Source of the DNA: JACPVF01 sp964502095
Lineage (GTDB): Bacteria > Chloroflexota > Anaerolineae > Anaerolineales > Villigracilaceae
Direction: 5' to 3'
NCBI GenBank assembly: GCA_964502095.1
Contig: CAZCUF010000004.1
Coordinates: forward strand, 186,001-250,000
DNA: 64,000 nt
The notes beneath the pieces were generated by a model, which had not been told where the DNA came from, did not search any database, and saw only the letters and a program-made list of their open reading frames with translations. This document shows positions 1-7,717 of this stretch, piece after piece. How positions within the stretch are numbered: position 1 is the stretch's first letter; each line of letters opens with the position of its first letter. The position numbers were made by a program, and so were the translations under genes.

Positions 1-642
1 ATAGCGAATGCCTGAACCGAGAAAATAAAAACGATCAAAATTCAGGTTTTCCCCGATCTCTTTTGCATACGATTCAAAATTACCAATTACCAAATTACCG
101 ATTCCCGGCAACTCCGCCATCGCAGAGACTAAATCATTCCGTCCCGCCATCTTTGCGCACAAGGCAGTGACCGCCACATACATCGAAGCGAACGAGCGCG
201 TCTGCGCCACGGATTGTTCCTGCCCTTTGTCGATCACAATATTTACATCGGCGAGCCGCGATAAAACTTCGTCATAATTGCTGATGACTATAATGTCGCC
301 GCGTTTCCCAGCTTTGAATTTTTCAATAGCCTTCACGGTTTCGGTCGTCGTCCCCGAACGGCTGATGGCGAACAATAGTGTTTGCTGATCGGTCAACACC
401 GTCTGCGGATTCAACAACAACTCTCCGCCAGAGACAGCGCGCGCGGAGCGGCCTGTCAGTTCGGTATATAAAGCCGCCGCCGCGAGCGAGAGGTAATAGG
501 TCGAGCCACAGCCGGTGAAAATGACCTGGTCGTAGTCGCCAGCCTCCGGGGAGTCTGAAGCGCTTACTACATCCAGCGCCTGCGCCCAAGCTGAAGTCTG
601 GGAAAGAATCTCATTGTAGGTGTGGTAATTGGTTGGTTGCAT
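1..642 (-). CDS. SIS-domain sugar-phosphate isomerase/deaminase (3' end outside window)
   Basis: The 214 visible codons start at an ATG and run off the left edge. Residues about 38-160 form a SIS (sugar isomerase) fold: the loop FTGCGSTYYLS, then SGGELLLNP, the phosphate-binding ISRSGTTTET and the SVAQTRSFAS segment, as in the isomerase half of GlmS and in AgaS-like proteins. SIS proteins of this class isomerise or deaminate amino-sugar phosphates in the cytoplasm. It is the third gene of a minus-strand operon behind a DeoR-type repressor and an amidohydrolase, which fits inducible sugar or amino-sugar use. No glutaminase domain precedes it, so it is not a full GlmS. Codons near 78-105 carry an ATTACCAATTACC-type repeat. 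The substrate cannot be read from the sequence. Confidence 0.85.
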   Translation of the reverse strand, partial: MQPTNYHTYNEILSQTSAWAQALDVVSASDSPEAGDYDQVIFTGCGSTYYLSLAAAALYTELTGRSARAVSGGELLLNPQTVLTDQQTLLFAISRSGTTTETVKAIEKFKAGKRGDIIVISNYDEVLSRLADVNIVIDKGQEQSVAQTRSFASMYVAVTALCAKMAGRNDLVSAMAELPGIGNLVIGNFESYAKEIGENLNFDRFYFLGSGIRY

Positions 643-662
643 AGTTTTTTGTTTGTTCCGTT

Positions 663-701
663 GGTTGAGTAGGCGATGATCGTCGGCTGTATCGAAACCA
701 A
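663..701 (+). repeat. Dispersed hairpin repeat (GGTTGAGTAG...TATCGAAACC family)
   Basis: It begins GGTTGAGTAG, has a small hairpin core (CGATGATCGTCG) and ends TATCGAAACC. The inverted end TACTCAACCACC follows near 757-768. The same layout occurs at 32516-32546 and, inverted, at 59228-59271. It fills the gap between the SIS gene and the amidohydrolase. Confidence 0.6.
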
Positions 702-771
702 CAGTTTGATTCAAATTTTATGTTTTCAAGATACTGGCAGTTTGGATATCTTCGTACTCAACCACCAAGCA

Positions 772-1803
772 TCAAATTTTCAACGCTCTCTCTGCATTTT
801 CACGATACACTTTTTTCAACACGTCGTCAGGCAGATACAAACCGTATGCGTAAAAACGTCCCTGCCGTGGAATCGCGCCCGTGTTGTAATTGAAATATTC
901 ATCGTCCGTTTCCAACAGGCGGTAGCACAAGCGATAGGCGTCCAAATCGGGGCTCATATCCGAGCCGAATAAAATACGATCCTGATATTGAATAAAGAAT
1001 TTCCGCGCCGTATAAGGCTGTCTTCCCAGTTCGCCCAGCCGCGCCGAAATATCAATGTAATAATTCGGGCAGTCATCGAGCATTTTCCCCACCCAACCGA
1101 GGTTCTCGCCATAACACCCCACATGCGCGCCGATGAAGGTTGTATTTGCATGCCGCTTCACCAAATTAAACAATCCATCCATGATCTGCATGAACGGCGG
1201 AAACGGCGGACTGGTAAACGCCCAATCGGGATGCGCGCCGATCTCCTCCCAGCGTTCGTTCGTTTCGTCAATCGTGTCAAAGAACGCGACCGGGTCAGCA
1301 ACATGAATCAGCACAGGCCATCCCAATTCCCCTGCCGTTTCCCAAATGGGATTCAAACGCGCATCGTCCACTCTGACCAATTGCCCTTGATGATCTTTGA
1401 CATGTAACCCGAATGGCTTCCAGATTTTGAGTCCTTGCGCGCCGCGTTCTTTTTGCGCGATCAAACGCTTCGCCGCCCACGCCGGGAATTGATCTCCCAA
1501 CTCCTGCCATTTGCCCCAGTCCACGCCGCCGAAAATTCGAAATCGTTCAGGCGCGCCTTCTTTGAAATGTTTCAGATGAGCATGAAGAATATCTTCGCCC
1601 CAGCCACCGTCCAGGTCAACATAATGAGTCACGCCCGCTTCATCGAGCAGATCGAGCAACTCGCTGAGCGGTCTCTTATCCCACCCGCCGCCAAACGCTT
1701 CACCCAAATGATTGTGCGCGTCAATGACGGGAAACCTGGGTTTATTCACCGAAGTGACCCGGGTTACCAACTGTGATCTGGGACGAAAATTCTCAAGAAG
1801 CAT
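772..1803 (-). CDS. Amidohydrolase-2 family metal-dependent hydrolase
   Basis: The 343-residue protein fits a TIM-barrel amidohydrolase of the Amidohydro_2 type. The metal-binding motif is VIDAHNHLGE near residue 29. Further barrel strands end in histidine or aspartate: VLIHVADP, TFIGAHVGC and a late DRILFGSDMSPD, the usual fourth-ligand aspartate. Family members hydrolyse or decarboxylate small carboxylates, lactones or amides in the cytoplasm. The start ATG follows an AAGGA box by about 6 nt. The gene lies 9 nt after the DeoR-type regulator and upstream of the SIS gene, so a sugar-derived substrate is inferred. It is not a NagA-type deacetylase. Confidence 0.85.
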   Translation of the reverse strand: MLLENFRPRSQLVTRVTSVNKPRFPVIDAHNHLGEAFGGGWDKRPLSELLDLLDEAGVTHYVDLDGGWGEDILHAHLKHFKEGAPERFRIFGGVDWGKWQELGDQFPAWAAKRLIAQKERGAQGLKIWKPFGLHVKDHQGQLVRVDDARLNPIWETAGELGWPVLIHVADPVAFFDTIDETNERWEEIGAHPDWAFTSPPFPPFMQIMDGLFNLVKRHANTTFIGAHVGCYGENLGWVGKMLDDCPNYYIDISARLGELGRQPYTARKFFIQYQDRILFGSDMSPDLDAYRLCYRLLETDDEYFNYNTGAIPRQGRFYAYGLYLPDDVLKKVYRENAERALKI

Positions 1804-1812
1804 ATTGAATCC

Positions 1813-2586
1813 TTAAACCACAATCACTTTAACGCCTTGCTTCCTCAACGACCGGATGAATTTTCCGTCAGCGAGAGAATCAGTGATAAACATATCCATT
1901 ACCTTCAATGGCGCCAACAAGGCAGTCGAAACGCGACTCACCTTGGTATGATCGGCCGCGATGATGATCTCCCTTCCGATCTTGAGTATGGCGCGGTCGG
2001 TGAGCGTCTCCTGCAGATAATCGTTGGTCAACCCATGTTCAAAACTGATCCCGCGCGTGCCCATGATGACCTTGTCCACACGCACCTCAGCCAGCGCCTG
2101 CTCGGTGAGATGCCCGATAAAAGAAAGTTCACTGTTGCGTAACATCCCGCCCAGCGAAATGACCGTAATTTCCTTGATTCCAACCAACACATTCAACACG
2201 GGTAGAGAGTTGGTGATGACCGTCAGATTTTTTCGGCCGCGCAGGTATTTCGCCGCTTCGAGCACGGTCGTACCGGAGCCGAGGAAAACGGTCTCGTTAT
2301 CGGCGATCAACTCGGCGGCCGCGCGCCCAATGCGGATTTTCTCATCCGTCTCTTCGTCAGCTCGATCGAGAATCGGCAACTCAGGTGGAGCCGTCTCCAC
2401 GGCGAGCGCGCCGCCGTGCACGCGTTGCACTTTTCCTTCGGAGGCCAATGACTCCAAATCGCGGCGCGCGGTGGCCTCACTGACCGAGAACTGTTCCACG
2501 ATCTCGGCCACGCTCAAACTTCCCTGTTTTGTAAGCAGGGAAAGGATTTGCTTCTGCCGTTCGGGAGTGGGAGAGAAATCGCTCAT
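1813..2586 (-). CDS. DeoR/GlpR-family transcriptional repressor
   Basis: The 257-residue protein has an N-terminal DeoR winged helix-turn-helix (residues about 8-60; SVAEIVEQFSVSEATARRDL, then a VQRVHGGA wing). The C-terminal domain is the DeoRC sugar-phosphate sensor related to ribose-5-phosphate isomerase (FLGSGTTVLEAAKYL, VITNSLPVLN, GLTNDYLQET, AADHTKV). Such proteins repress neighbouring sugar operons until a phosphorylated sugar binds. It is the first gene of the minus-strand operon with the amidohydrolase and SIS genes, and probably controls them and itself. Confidence 0.93.
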   Translation of the reverse strand: MSDFSPTPERQKQILSLLTKQGSLSVAEIVEQFSVSEATARRDLESLASEGKVQRVHGGALAVETAPPELPILDRADEETDEKIRIGRAAAELIADNETVFLGSGTTVLEAAKYLRGRKNLTVITNSLPVLNVLVGIKEITVISLGGMLRNSELSFIGHLTEQALAEVRVDKVIMGTRGISFEHGLTNDYLQETLTDRAILKIGREIIIAADHTKVSRVSTALLAPLKVMDMFITDSLADGKFIRSLRKQGVKVIVV

Positions 2587-2909
2587 AACCGCTCACAGTC
2601 AATCATGAGCAATCATAGCATTTTTCCCCAAAATTTCAAGAGGGAAACTGTGCACAATTCGCCGGAAGCGGGGCAACAACTGAAACTCCCTTTGCATATC
2701 CTGACTACTTTTGATAAGCCCTTCTCCATCCATCCAATGTGCAGTATTTGGCGAAATCATCGCACCGTCAGGAACAGCGCGCAGGAGGTTTTGGGGGCCT
2801 GAGAAATCGGAATGTTGATTCGGGGCGGAAAAACACTGAAAATGGCGCCCACTTTAGGTCAAGTGTGAGGCGAAAATATGATTTATGTCACTGAATTTTA
2901 ACTGTGGGT
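2587..2909. other. Intergenic region between divergent operons
   Basis: About 320 nt separate the DeoR-type gene (minus) from the redox membrane operon (plus). It must hold both promoters. I see no gene in it. AT-rich stretches near 2600-2640 and 2870-2900 are the likely promoter areas. Confidence 0.5.
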
Positions 2910-2925
2910 TGTGTCACAATTCACA
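2910..2925 (+). promoter_or_regulatory. CRP-like palindromic operator candidate
   Basis: The sequence TGTGTCACAATTCACA fits the CRP pattern TGTGA-N6-TCACA with one mismatch. It lies about 50 nt upstream of the first gene of the redox membrane operon. A Crp/Fnr-family regulator is encoded at 10638, but its recognition helix suggests TTGAT half-sites, so the cognate regulator may be another one. Confidence 0.35.
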
Positions 2926-2977
2926 TCGGAATAGTGCTAGTTCATGCCATGATTCCGAATCAGAAAAGGAGACTGCC

Positions 2978-3589
2978 TTGTTCACGCTTGACAACTTATT
3001 CCTTCTGCTCACCGGCCTGCTGGCCGCGTACCTGTGCTGGTATTTCTGGCAGAGGTACACCCTGCACAAAGCGCTGCACAATCTCTACTATTTAATGGGA
3101 TTCGCAGTGCTTTTGATTTCAGGGCTGTTATTGATCTTCCATCCCGCGCACCTGAAATTGCTGGCCTCGCCCTATGTATTGACTGTAGCCAGCCTGATCC
3201 CGCTCGGCATTTCGATGGGAATCGCGGAGGAGTACTACCCATCATGGAAGAAGTACTTCAAATGGTTCGCCGTGATCGGTTTTCTGGCGATTGCCATTTC
3301 GAGCATCGGCGGGATGGAAACGCTGAAGAAAATTTCCGTGCCGCTCTTCCACGGCGTTGCAGGACTCGTGATCTTTCTCGGCCCGTTCATCGCCAAAGGC
3401 GCGCCGAAGGGATTCTTCTGGGTCGGCATCGGCGGCCTGTTGATCGGCCTCGGCGGCATCGCGCTGGCCTTCATTTCGATGGGTTCGCAGTTGTTGTTCT
3501 TCAGCCCCGCTTTCGTCATGCTCATCCTCACCCCGCTCCTATTCCTGATGGCGGGTTCATTCACTATCGGATTCGCTCGCAAGGGATAA
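2978..3589 (+). CDS. Polytopic membrane protein, first gene of the heme-copper-like cluster
   Basis: I do not recognise a named family. The 203-residue protein is almost wholly hydrophobic, with six or seven predicted membrane helices. Two helix-embedded histidine sites, IFHPAHLK and PLFHGVAG, could bind heme. I chose the TTG start because an AAAAGGAGA Shine-Dalgarno lies 6-7 nt before it; the frame is open further upstream but lacks a ribosome site. It is followed after about 75 nt by the 12-TM oxidase-like gene on the same strand, so it may be a small subunit or assembly partner. That role is inferred from position only. Confidence 0.7.
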   Translation: MFTLDNLFLLLTGLLAAYLCWYFWQRYTLHKALHNLYYLMGFAVLLISGLLLIFHPAHLKLLASPYVLTVASLIPLGISMGIAEEYYPSWKKYFKWFAVIGFLAIAISSIGGMETLKKISVPLFHGVAGLVIFLGPFIAKGAPKGFFWVGIGGLLIGLGGIALAFISMGSQLLFFSPAFVMLILTPLLFLMAGSFTIGFARKG

Positions 3590-3596
3590 TCACATT

Positions 3597-3640
3597 CCCT
3601 CACCCCGGCTTCTCTCCCGAATTTGGGAGAGGAGCCGGAG
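3597..3640 (+). repeat. CCCTCACCC-type palindromic repeat
   Basis: CCCTCACCCCGGCTTCTCTCCC pairs with GGGAGAGGAGCCGG around a short AATTT loop. It sits in an operon gap just ahead of the next ribosome site. Related copies occur at 37985, 41745, 44016, 54639 and 57740. Confidence 0.75.
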
Positions 3641-3665
3641 GCAGGAGCACATCGGAGGTTCGTTC

Positions 3666-5141
3666 ATGCAATTCGTCAAAGACCGTTTCAACTACCTATT
3701 CAATTCCACCAAGGGACTCATCCTCGTCGCCATCGCGATGATCGCCGTTGTGACCGCTGTGTGGGGCATGCTATCGGGACCGATGGCTGAAATGGGCGTG
3801 CGCGAGGTAGTTATCAAAGCCCTGCACATGGACATTGTGCAAGCCGAACGCGAAGGGCGCATCATAATTCTGTATCACTCCATCGCCATGGCGGTTATCG
3901 CCATCGAAACATATATGGTGACAGGCATCTTGAAGATGAAGGAGTTCTTCAAGATGTCGGTGCGCGTGCTGATCACCGTGGGCTATATTCTGACAATGGT
4001 CTTCGGCATGGGCTTCGCGTACTTCGGCCATAACTGGGCGTTTCACGGACTCTACATCACAGGTCTTTCGCTTATCTTCTTCGCGGGGGTCCTGTTGTGC
4101 GTGGCGCTCTGGCCGTGGAGCAAGGAATACTACGTCACCGACAAGGATTACGCTCACACGAAAAGCGGCGTCGATCTGGAGCGCGTGGCGTTCTTTACCA
4201 CTGCCGTGACGACGGTCATCTCCGCCATCTTCGGCGCGGTGCCCGGCTCATATTACGGCAACGGTTTCGAAACCTTTCTGGCGGAGAACATCATCCGCTA
4301 TCCCGAAAAAACCGTGATGGAATACTCGATCATCGGCCACCTGCACATCATGCTGGCGCTGATTGCTATCATGATCACGCTCATCATCGGGCGCTGGCTG
4401 AACTTCAAGGGCGCGTGGCACAAGGCCGCCATGCCGCTGATGATCCTCGGCTGTATCGTGCTCAACCTCGGCGTGTGGGGCGTGGTCACTCCGCTCGAAC
4501 CGATCGCGCACATGATCATCTATGTCGGCGCGACCCCGTCCATGCTGGCCGCGCTCTTCCTGTTGATCTGGGATTGGAACAAACTCATCAAAGACGGCAC
4601 GGCGCATCTTACCAAACCAAATTTCCTGCAGAAACTCGGCGCCATGGTGCACGACCCGCTCAAATTCGGTCCCACCTGGCAGATGTTATTCATGAACTTC
4701 ACGACCAGCGGCATCGGCATCTTCATGGCCATCAAGCTGGACGACATCTTCCGCGTCTGGCCTGCTCGTGAAGAACGCATCGAACTGACTGGTCACTGGC
4801 ACGCCCTCTCGGCCATCATCGCCACCATCATCCTGATGTATTACGGCGACATGATCGGGCTGAAAGGCAAAGTCCGCCAGATCTACGGCTGGAGCATCAT
4901 CTTCCTCTCGGATATCGCCCTGGCCGCCGTGACCATCTTTGAAATGAAACGTCTCTTCATCACAGAAGCAGACCAACAGCCGCTGGTCAATGGCCTGATG
5001 TACGCCATTGATTTCGGCCTCGGCATGTTGCTGGTTCTGCTCGCCATTGTGATGGTCTGGCGCTTGATAGACTTATTCAAAGCGAAAGGACGCTGGACGG
5101 AAGAAGTGACTCACGAACTGACAGAGGAGGTGGCCAAGTGA
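3666..5141 (+). CDS. Divergent heme-copper-oxidase-like 12-TM membrane protein
   Basis: The 491 residues give about 12 membrane helices, the size and topology of heme-copper oxidase or NO reductase subunit I. Histidines lie where heme ligands are expected: H71 in helix 2 (LYHSIAMAV) and a GHWH pair (H377, H379) in helix 10. A second HLH pair (H225, H227) is in helix 6 and H282 starts helix 8. The canonical helix 7 HH dyad and the HPEVY/HPEIY motif that hold the active-site copper are absent. It could be a distant NO reductase or oxidase relative with a non-copper centre, or a heme protein that only shares the scaffold. The stop codon overlaps the next start (GTGA). NnrS-like and FNR-type genes nearby suggest NO or nitrogen-oxide chemistry; this is inference. 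Confidence 0.6.
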   Translation: MQFVKDRFNYLFNSTKGLILVAIAMIAVVTAVWGMLSGPMAEMGVREVVIKALHMDIVQAEREGRIIILYHSIAMAVIAIETYMVTGILKMKEFFKMSVRVLITVGYILTMVFGMGFAYFGHNWAFHGLYITGLSLIFFAGVLLCVALWPWSKEYYVTDKDYAHTKSGVDLERVAFFTTAVTTVISAIFGAVPGSYYGNGFETFLAENIIRYPEKTVMEYSIIGHLHIMLALIAIMITLIIGRWLNFKGAWHKAAMPLMILGCIVLNLGVWGVVTPLEPIAHMIIYVGATPSMLAALFLLIWDWNKLIKDGTAHLTKPNFLQKLGAMVHDPLKFGPTWQMLFMNFTTSGIGIFMAIKLDDIFRVWPAREERIELTGHWHALSAIIATIILMYYGDMIGLKGKVRQIYGWSIIFLSDIALAAVTIFEMKRLFITEADQQPLVNGLMYAIDFGLGMLLVLLAIVMVWRLIDLFKAKGRWTEEVTHELTEEVAK

Positions 5142-6028
5142 AGCGCTTCATTCTGATCTCGATCCTGCTCGCCGCGTTACTAGCCGCTTGCGCCCCTGTA
5201 AATTTGAACGCTCCGATGCCCGTCTTCGACACCGGCATGGATCCCAATGCGTGGGCGAAAATCCCCGCCGGAGATTTTTACTCCGGGCAATTCAACGAAG
5301 TCAAGTCCACCGATGCCTACGAAATCATGATCACCGACGTGACCACCCAGCAATACGCGGACTTCCTCAACGCCGCGCTTGCGGATGGCTCTGTCAAAGT
5401 GAGTAACGACCAAGTCGTCGGATACTATCCCGGCGACGTATTTCACGGCGTCAAACATGAAGAAGAGATCAAAGCCGGCGACTGGCTCTTCATCCCGTTG
5501 AACGATCCGTCACAGAGAATCAAGTTTGACGGAACCCGCTTCACGGTCGAGACAGGATACGAGAATCATCCCATGACGATGGTCACGTGGTTCGGCGCGT
5601 GGGGCTACTGTCAGTATTACGATCACCGCCTCCCCACTGAGATCGAATGGGAAAAAGCCGCGCGCGGCACGGACAAGCGTCCCTTTCCGTGGGGTTACGA
5701 AATCCAACGTAACAACGCCAACTTCTACTCATCGCGCGACCCATTCGAAAATATGAGCAGTTTTGGTTCGCGGACGAGTCCCGTCGGCTTCTACAACGGT
5801 CAAACATATAACGGCTACGCCACACTGGATTCCAAATCGCCTTATGGACTCTACGATATGGCCGGTAACGTTTGGCAGTGGACGGGCGATGTGTACGAAG
5901 GGATGCACTATCGTTTCCTGCGCGGCGGCTCGAAAGACACCTACGATATGGACCTGCGCATTTGGGTGCGCAACAATGCCACGCCCACGTATTACAGCCC
6001 GGGAGTTGGGTTTCGGTGTGCACGATAA
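5138..6028 (+). CDS. Formylglycine-generating-enzyme (SUMF1)-like lipoprotein
   Basis: The 296-residue protein starts with a lipoprotein signal (lipobox LLAAC near residue 18). The rest is a FGE-sulfatase/SUMF1 domain: PAGDFYSG, a TTQQYADFLN segment, RLPTEIEWEKAARG, YDMAGNVWQWTGD and the C-terminal FLRGGS...GFRC. Family members include sulfatase-maturing oxidases, EgtB and NirV; NirV is often found beside nitrite reductase genes. The catalytic cysteine pair of true FGE is not evident, so it may be a binding or assembly protein anchored outside the membrane. It overlaps the upstream oxidase-like gene by 4 nt, implying translational coupling and a joint function. Confidence 0.85.
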   Translation: MKRFILISILLAALLAACAPVNLNAPMPVFDTGMDPNAWAKIPAGDFYSGQFNEVKSTDAYEIMITDVTTQQYADFLNAALADGSVKVSNDQVVGYYPGDVFHGVKHEEEIKAGDWLFIPLNDPSQRIKFDGTRFTVETGYENHPMTMVTWFGAWGYCQYYDHRLPTEIEWEKAARGTDKRPFPWGYEIQRNNANFYSSRDPFENMSSFGSRTSPVGFYNGQTYNGYATLDSKSPYGLYDMAGNVWQWTGDVYEGMHYRFLRGGSKDTYDMDLRIWVRNNATPTYYSPGVGFRCAR

Positions 6029-6136
6029 CGCGGCAGGTTCGGCTTCGTGTATGCCGGTACGTTTCATCGTAACTGAAGTCAAATCACAGGCCGCGTTGAA
6101 CGCGTAGCCTTATTTTTCCAAAAGGAGAATGTAACA

Positions 6137-6829
6137 ATGTCCACCAGTAGTTTCTTCGCCAAGTTTCTCCGTTTCATCGGCATCGTGCTGATGGCGCTGA
6201 CAGGCGGGCTTACCCTGCTCGGCGGCATCGGCACCACGTGCGCCGCACTCGCCCCCACCAACTTTGGCAGTATGGCGGCGCTCGCGCCGTTCCAATGGCT
6301 GTATATCGTGTTTGTACTTGCGGGTATCGCGCTCGGCGTACTGGGCATCCGCGCCACGATCATGCTCATCAAAGGCGCGGATAAATCCTATCAGGACGCG
6401 CTGATCGTGCTCGTCGCCGGCGTAGTGATCGGCTTCATTCACATCTTCGCTTCGCGCGCCCTGCGCGGCAGTTCCATGCCTGTAGATGCAGTAGTGTACA
6501 TGACCGTCATCACGCTGATCATCTTCTTGATCTTCAAGATTCCCGCCATCTGGCAGGGCGTGGACTTTGCGAAGGCCAAGGCTGAAAAGAACAGACCAGC
6601 CGCCAGCGCCTCCGCTATTTTGCTGGGAATCATGACGCTGACCATCCAATACACAATGGCCTCCACGCACACCTGGGACGGCATCAACTACGCCGACGCG
6701 TTCAACACATCCATGACCCTGACGGGCGCGGCGTTGATATTAACCGGTGCGGCGCTGGGCGTGTACACGTTCGTCGCTCCGCTTCTGCACACGCAAAAAA
6801 GCGAGAAGGCAAGCGTACCGACCCGGTAG
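6137..6829 (+). CDS. Hypothetical polytopic membrane protein of the oxidase-like operon
   Basis: No family recognised. The 230 residues contain six or seven hydrophobic helices and a short polar C-tail. A good Shine-Dalgarno (AAAGGAGA) precedes the ATG. It is the last gene of the plus-strand operon and is closed by a hairpin terminator, so it probably belongs to the same complex or pathway as the 12-TM protein. Only one or two histidines lie within membrane segments (GFIHIFASRA), so it is not an obvious heme carrier. Confidence 0.7.
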   Translation: MSTSSFFAKFLRFIGIVLMALTGGLTLLGGIGTTCAALAPTNFGSMAALAPFQWLYIVFVLAGIALGVLGIRATIMLIKGADKSYQDALIVLVAGVVIGFIHIFASRALRGSSMPVDAVVYMTVITLIIFLIFKIPAIWQGVDFAKAKAEKNRPAASASAILLGIMTLTIQYTMASTHTWDGINYADAFNTSMTLTGAALILTGAALGVYTFVAPLLHTQKSEKASVPTR

Positions 6830-6861
6830 TAATCATTCTTCCGGCTTTCGAACGACAAAAC

Positions 6862-6883
6862 AAGGCAGGCTTTCGCCTGCCTT
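6862..6883. terminator. Hairpin terminator between convergent operons
   Basis: AAGGCAGGC-TTTC-GCCTGCCTT is a perfect 9-bp stem with a 4-nt loop. It lies between the plus-strand operon and the convergent minus-strand NnrS operon and could serve both. No long U tract follows. Confidence 0.7.
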
Positions 6884-6914
6884 GAAGTCGTTATAAGCGC
6901 AGATATTCAATTTG

Positions 6915-7316
6915 CTACATCACACCGTGCGGTTTGATACGCCGCCAGATGCCGATAACAAAAAGAAGCCCTGCCGCGATTTCAAAGACGCGGCCAGCCG
7001 CAAGCGCATAAGGCGCCCAGAATTGCAGGACGGTGATCAAGATCCCGGCATTGAGCAATACAAAGGAAACCCAGACCAGTCCCACAGGTCCGCGTGAAGA
7101 ACCACTGCTGAAGCGCGGAACGATCCAGAATGAAACGCCCATCGCCAGTTGCATAAGCCAGCCTATCAGCAAAAATTCCATGTGCAGAGGGAAAAGATTC
7201 CAAACCGGCGTATAAAATGGAATCCCCTTCTGGGCGAGAAGCAGTGCGCCGAAGAAAAGTCCCAGCAGTAGATAGAGCAATGAGGCGCGCACGAACCAGA
7301 CACTTAACCGCGACAT
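6915..7316 (-). CDS. 4-TM mini heme-copper-like protein, copy 2
   Basis: The 133-residue protein has four predicted membrane helices and aligns by eye with its upstream neighbour. The key segment is HMEFLLIGWLMQLAMGVSFW followed by IVPRF. It resembles helix 2 of NorB/cbb3-type subunit I, where a histidine binds the low-spin heme and a similar proline motif ends the helix. It may be a single-module cytochrome b or an accessory subunit. It directly abuts the preceding gene on the minus strand, so the two are co-transcribed and probably arose by tandem duplication. Function unknown. Confidence 0.7.
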   Translation of the reverse strand: MSRLSVWFVRASLLYLLLGLFFGALLLAQKGIPFYTPVWNLFPLHMEFLLIGWLMQLAMGVSFWIVPRFSSGSSRGPVGLVWVSFVLLNAGILITVLQFWAPYALAAGRVFEIAAGLLFVIGIWRRIKPHGVM

Positions 7317-7715
7317 CTATCGTTCCTTGACGCGTCCCCAGCTATTGATCACGAACAGCAGTCCCGCCAGAAACTGGAGGGCGGCCGAAATCACCAGCAT
7401 CCATCCGCCGAATAGATTGGCTCGAGTGGCCTGAATGGGTTCGGCAATCGCCCGCAGGAGCAGTCCAGAGTTGAGCATGGCATAAGTCCACCAGCCAAGC
7501 GTTTCACTGCCGCGCGGTTTGGCGGCCGAAAACTTCGGAAACATCCAAAAGATGACGCCGAAGATCAATTGCGTCAGCCAGCCGAAGACCAGTAAATGAA
7601 TATACACAGGGAACAGTCCGTTCGTTACGCCCAGCGCCAGAAGAATCCCAAGCGTCAGCGCCAGACCCAAACAGATCATCGCCGTTTTGATAAATGTGCG
7701 GGTGAGCAACGGCAT
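7317..7715 (-). CDS. 4-TM mini heme-copper-like protein, copy 1
   Basis: The 132 residues form four helices with HLLVFGWLTQLIFGVIFW then MFPKF, the same histidine-plus-proline signature as the next gene and as helix 2 of NO reductase subunit I. The two are diverged tandem paralogues. It begins 2 nt after the NnrS-like gene ends, so the three genes form one operon. A heme-binding or NO-related role is inferred from the motif and from NnrS. Confidence 0.7.
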   Translation of the reverse strand: MPLLTRTFIKTAMICLGLALTLGILLALGVTNGLFPVYIHLLVFGWLTQLIFGVIFWMFPKFSAAKPRGSETLGWWTYAMLNSGLLLRAIAEPIQATRANLFGGWMLVISAALQFLAGLLFVINSWGRVKER

Positions 7716-7717
7716 GC

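Noticed and set aside
676..1776. Plus-strand open frames opposite the amidohydrolase
   Set aside because: Shadows of the minus-strand gene without ribosome sites.
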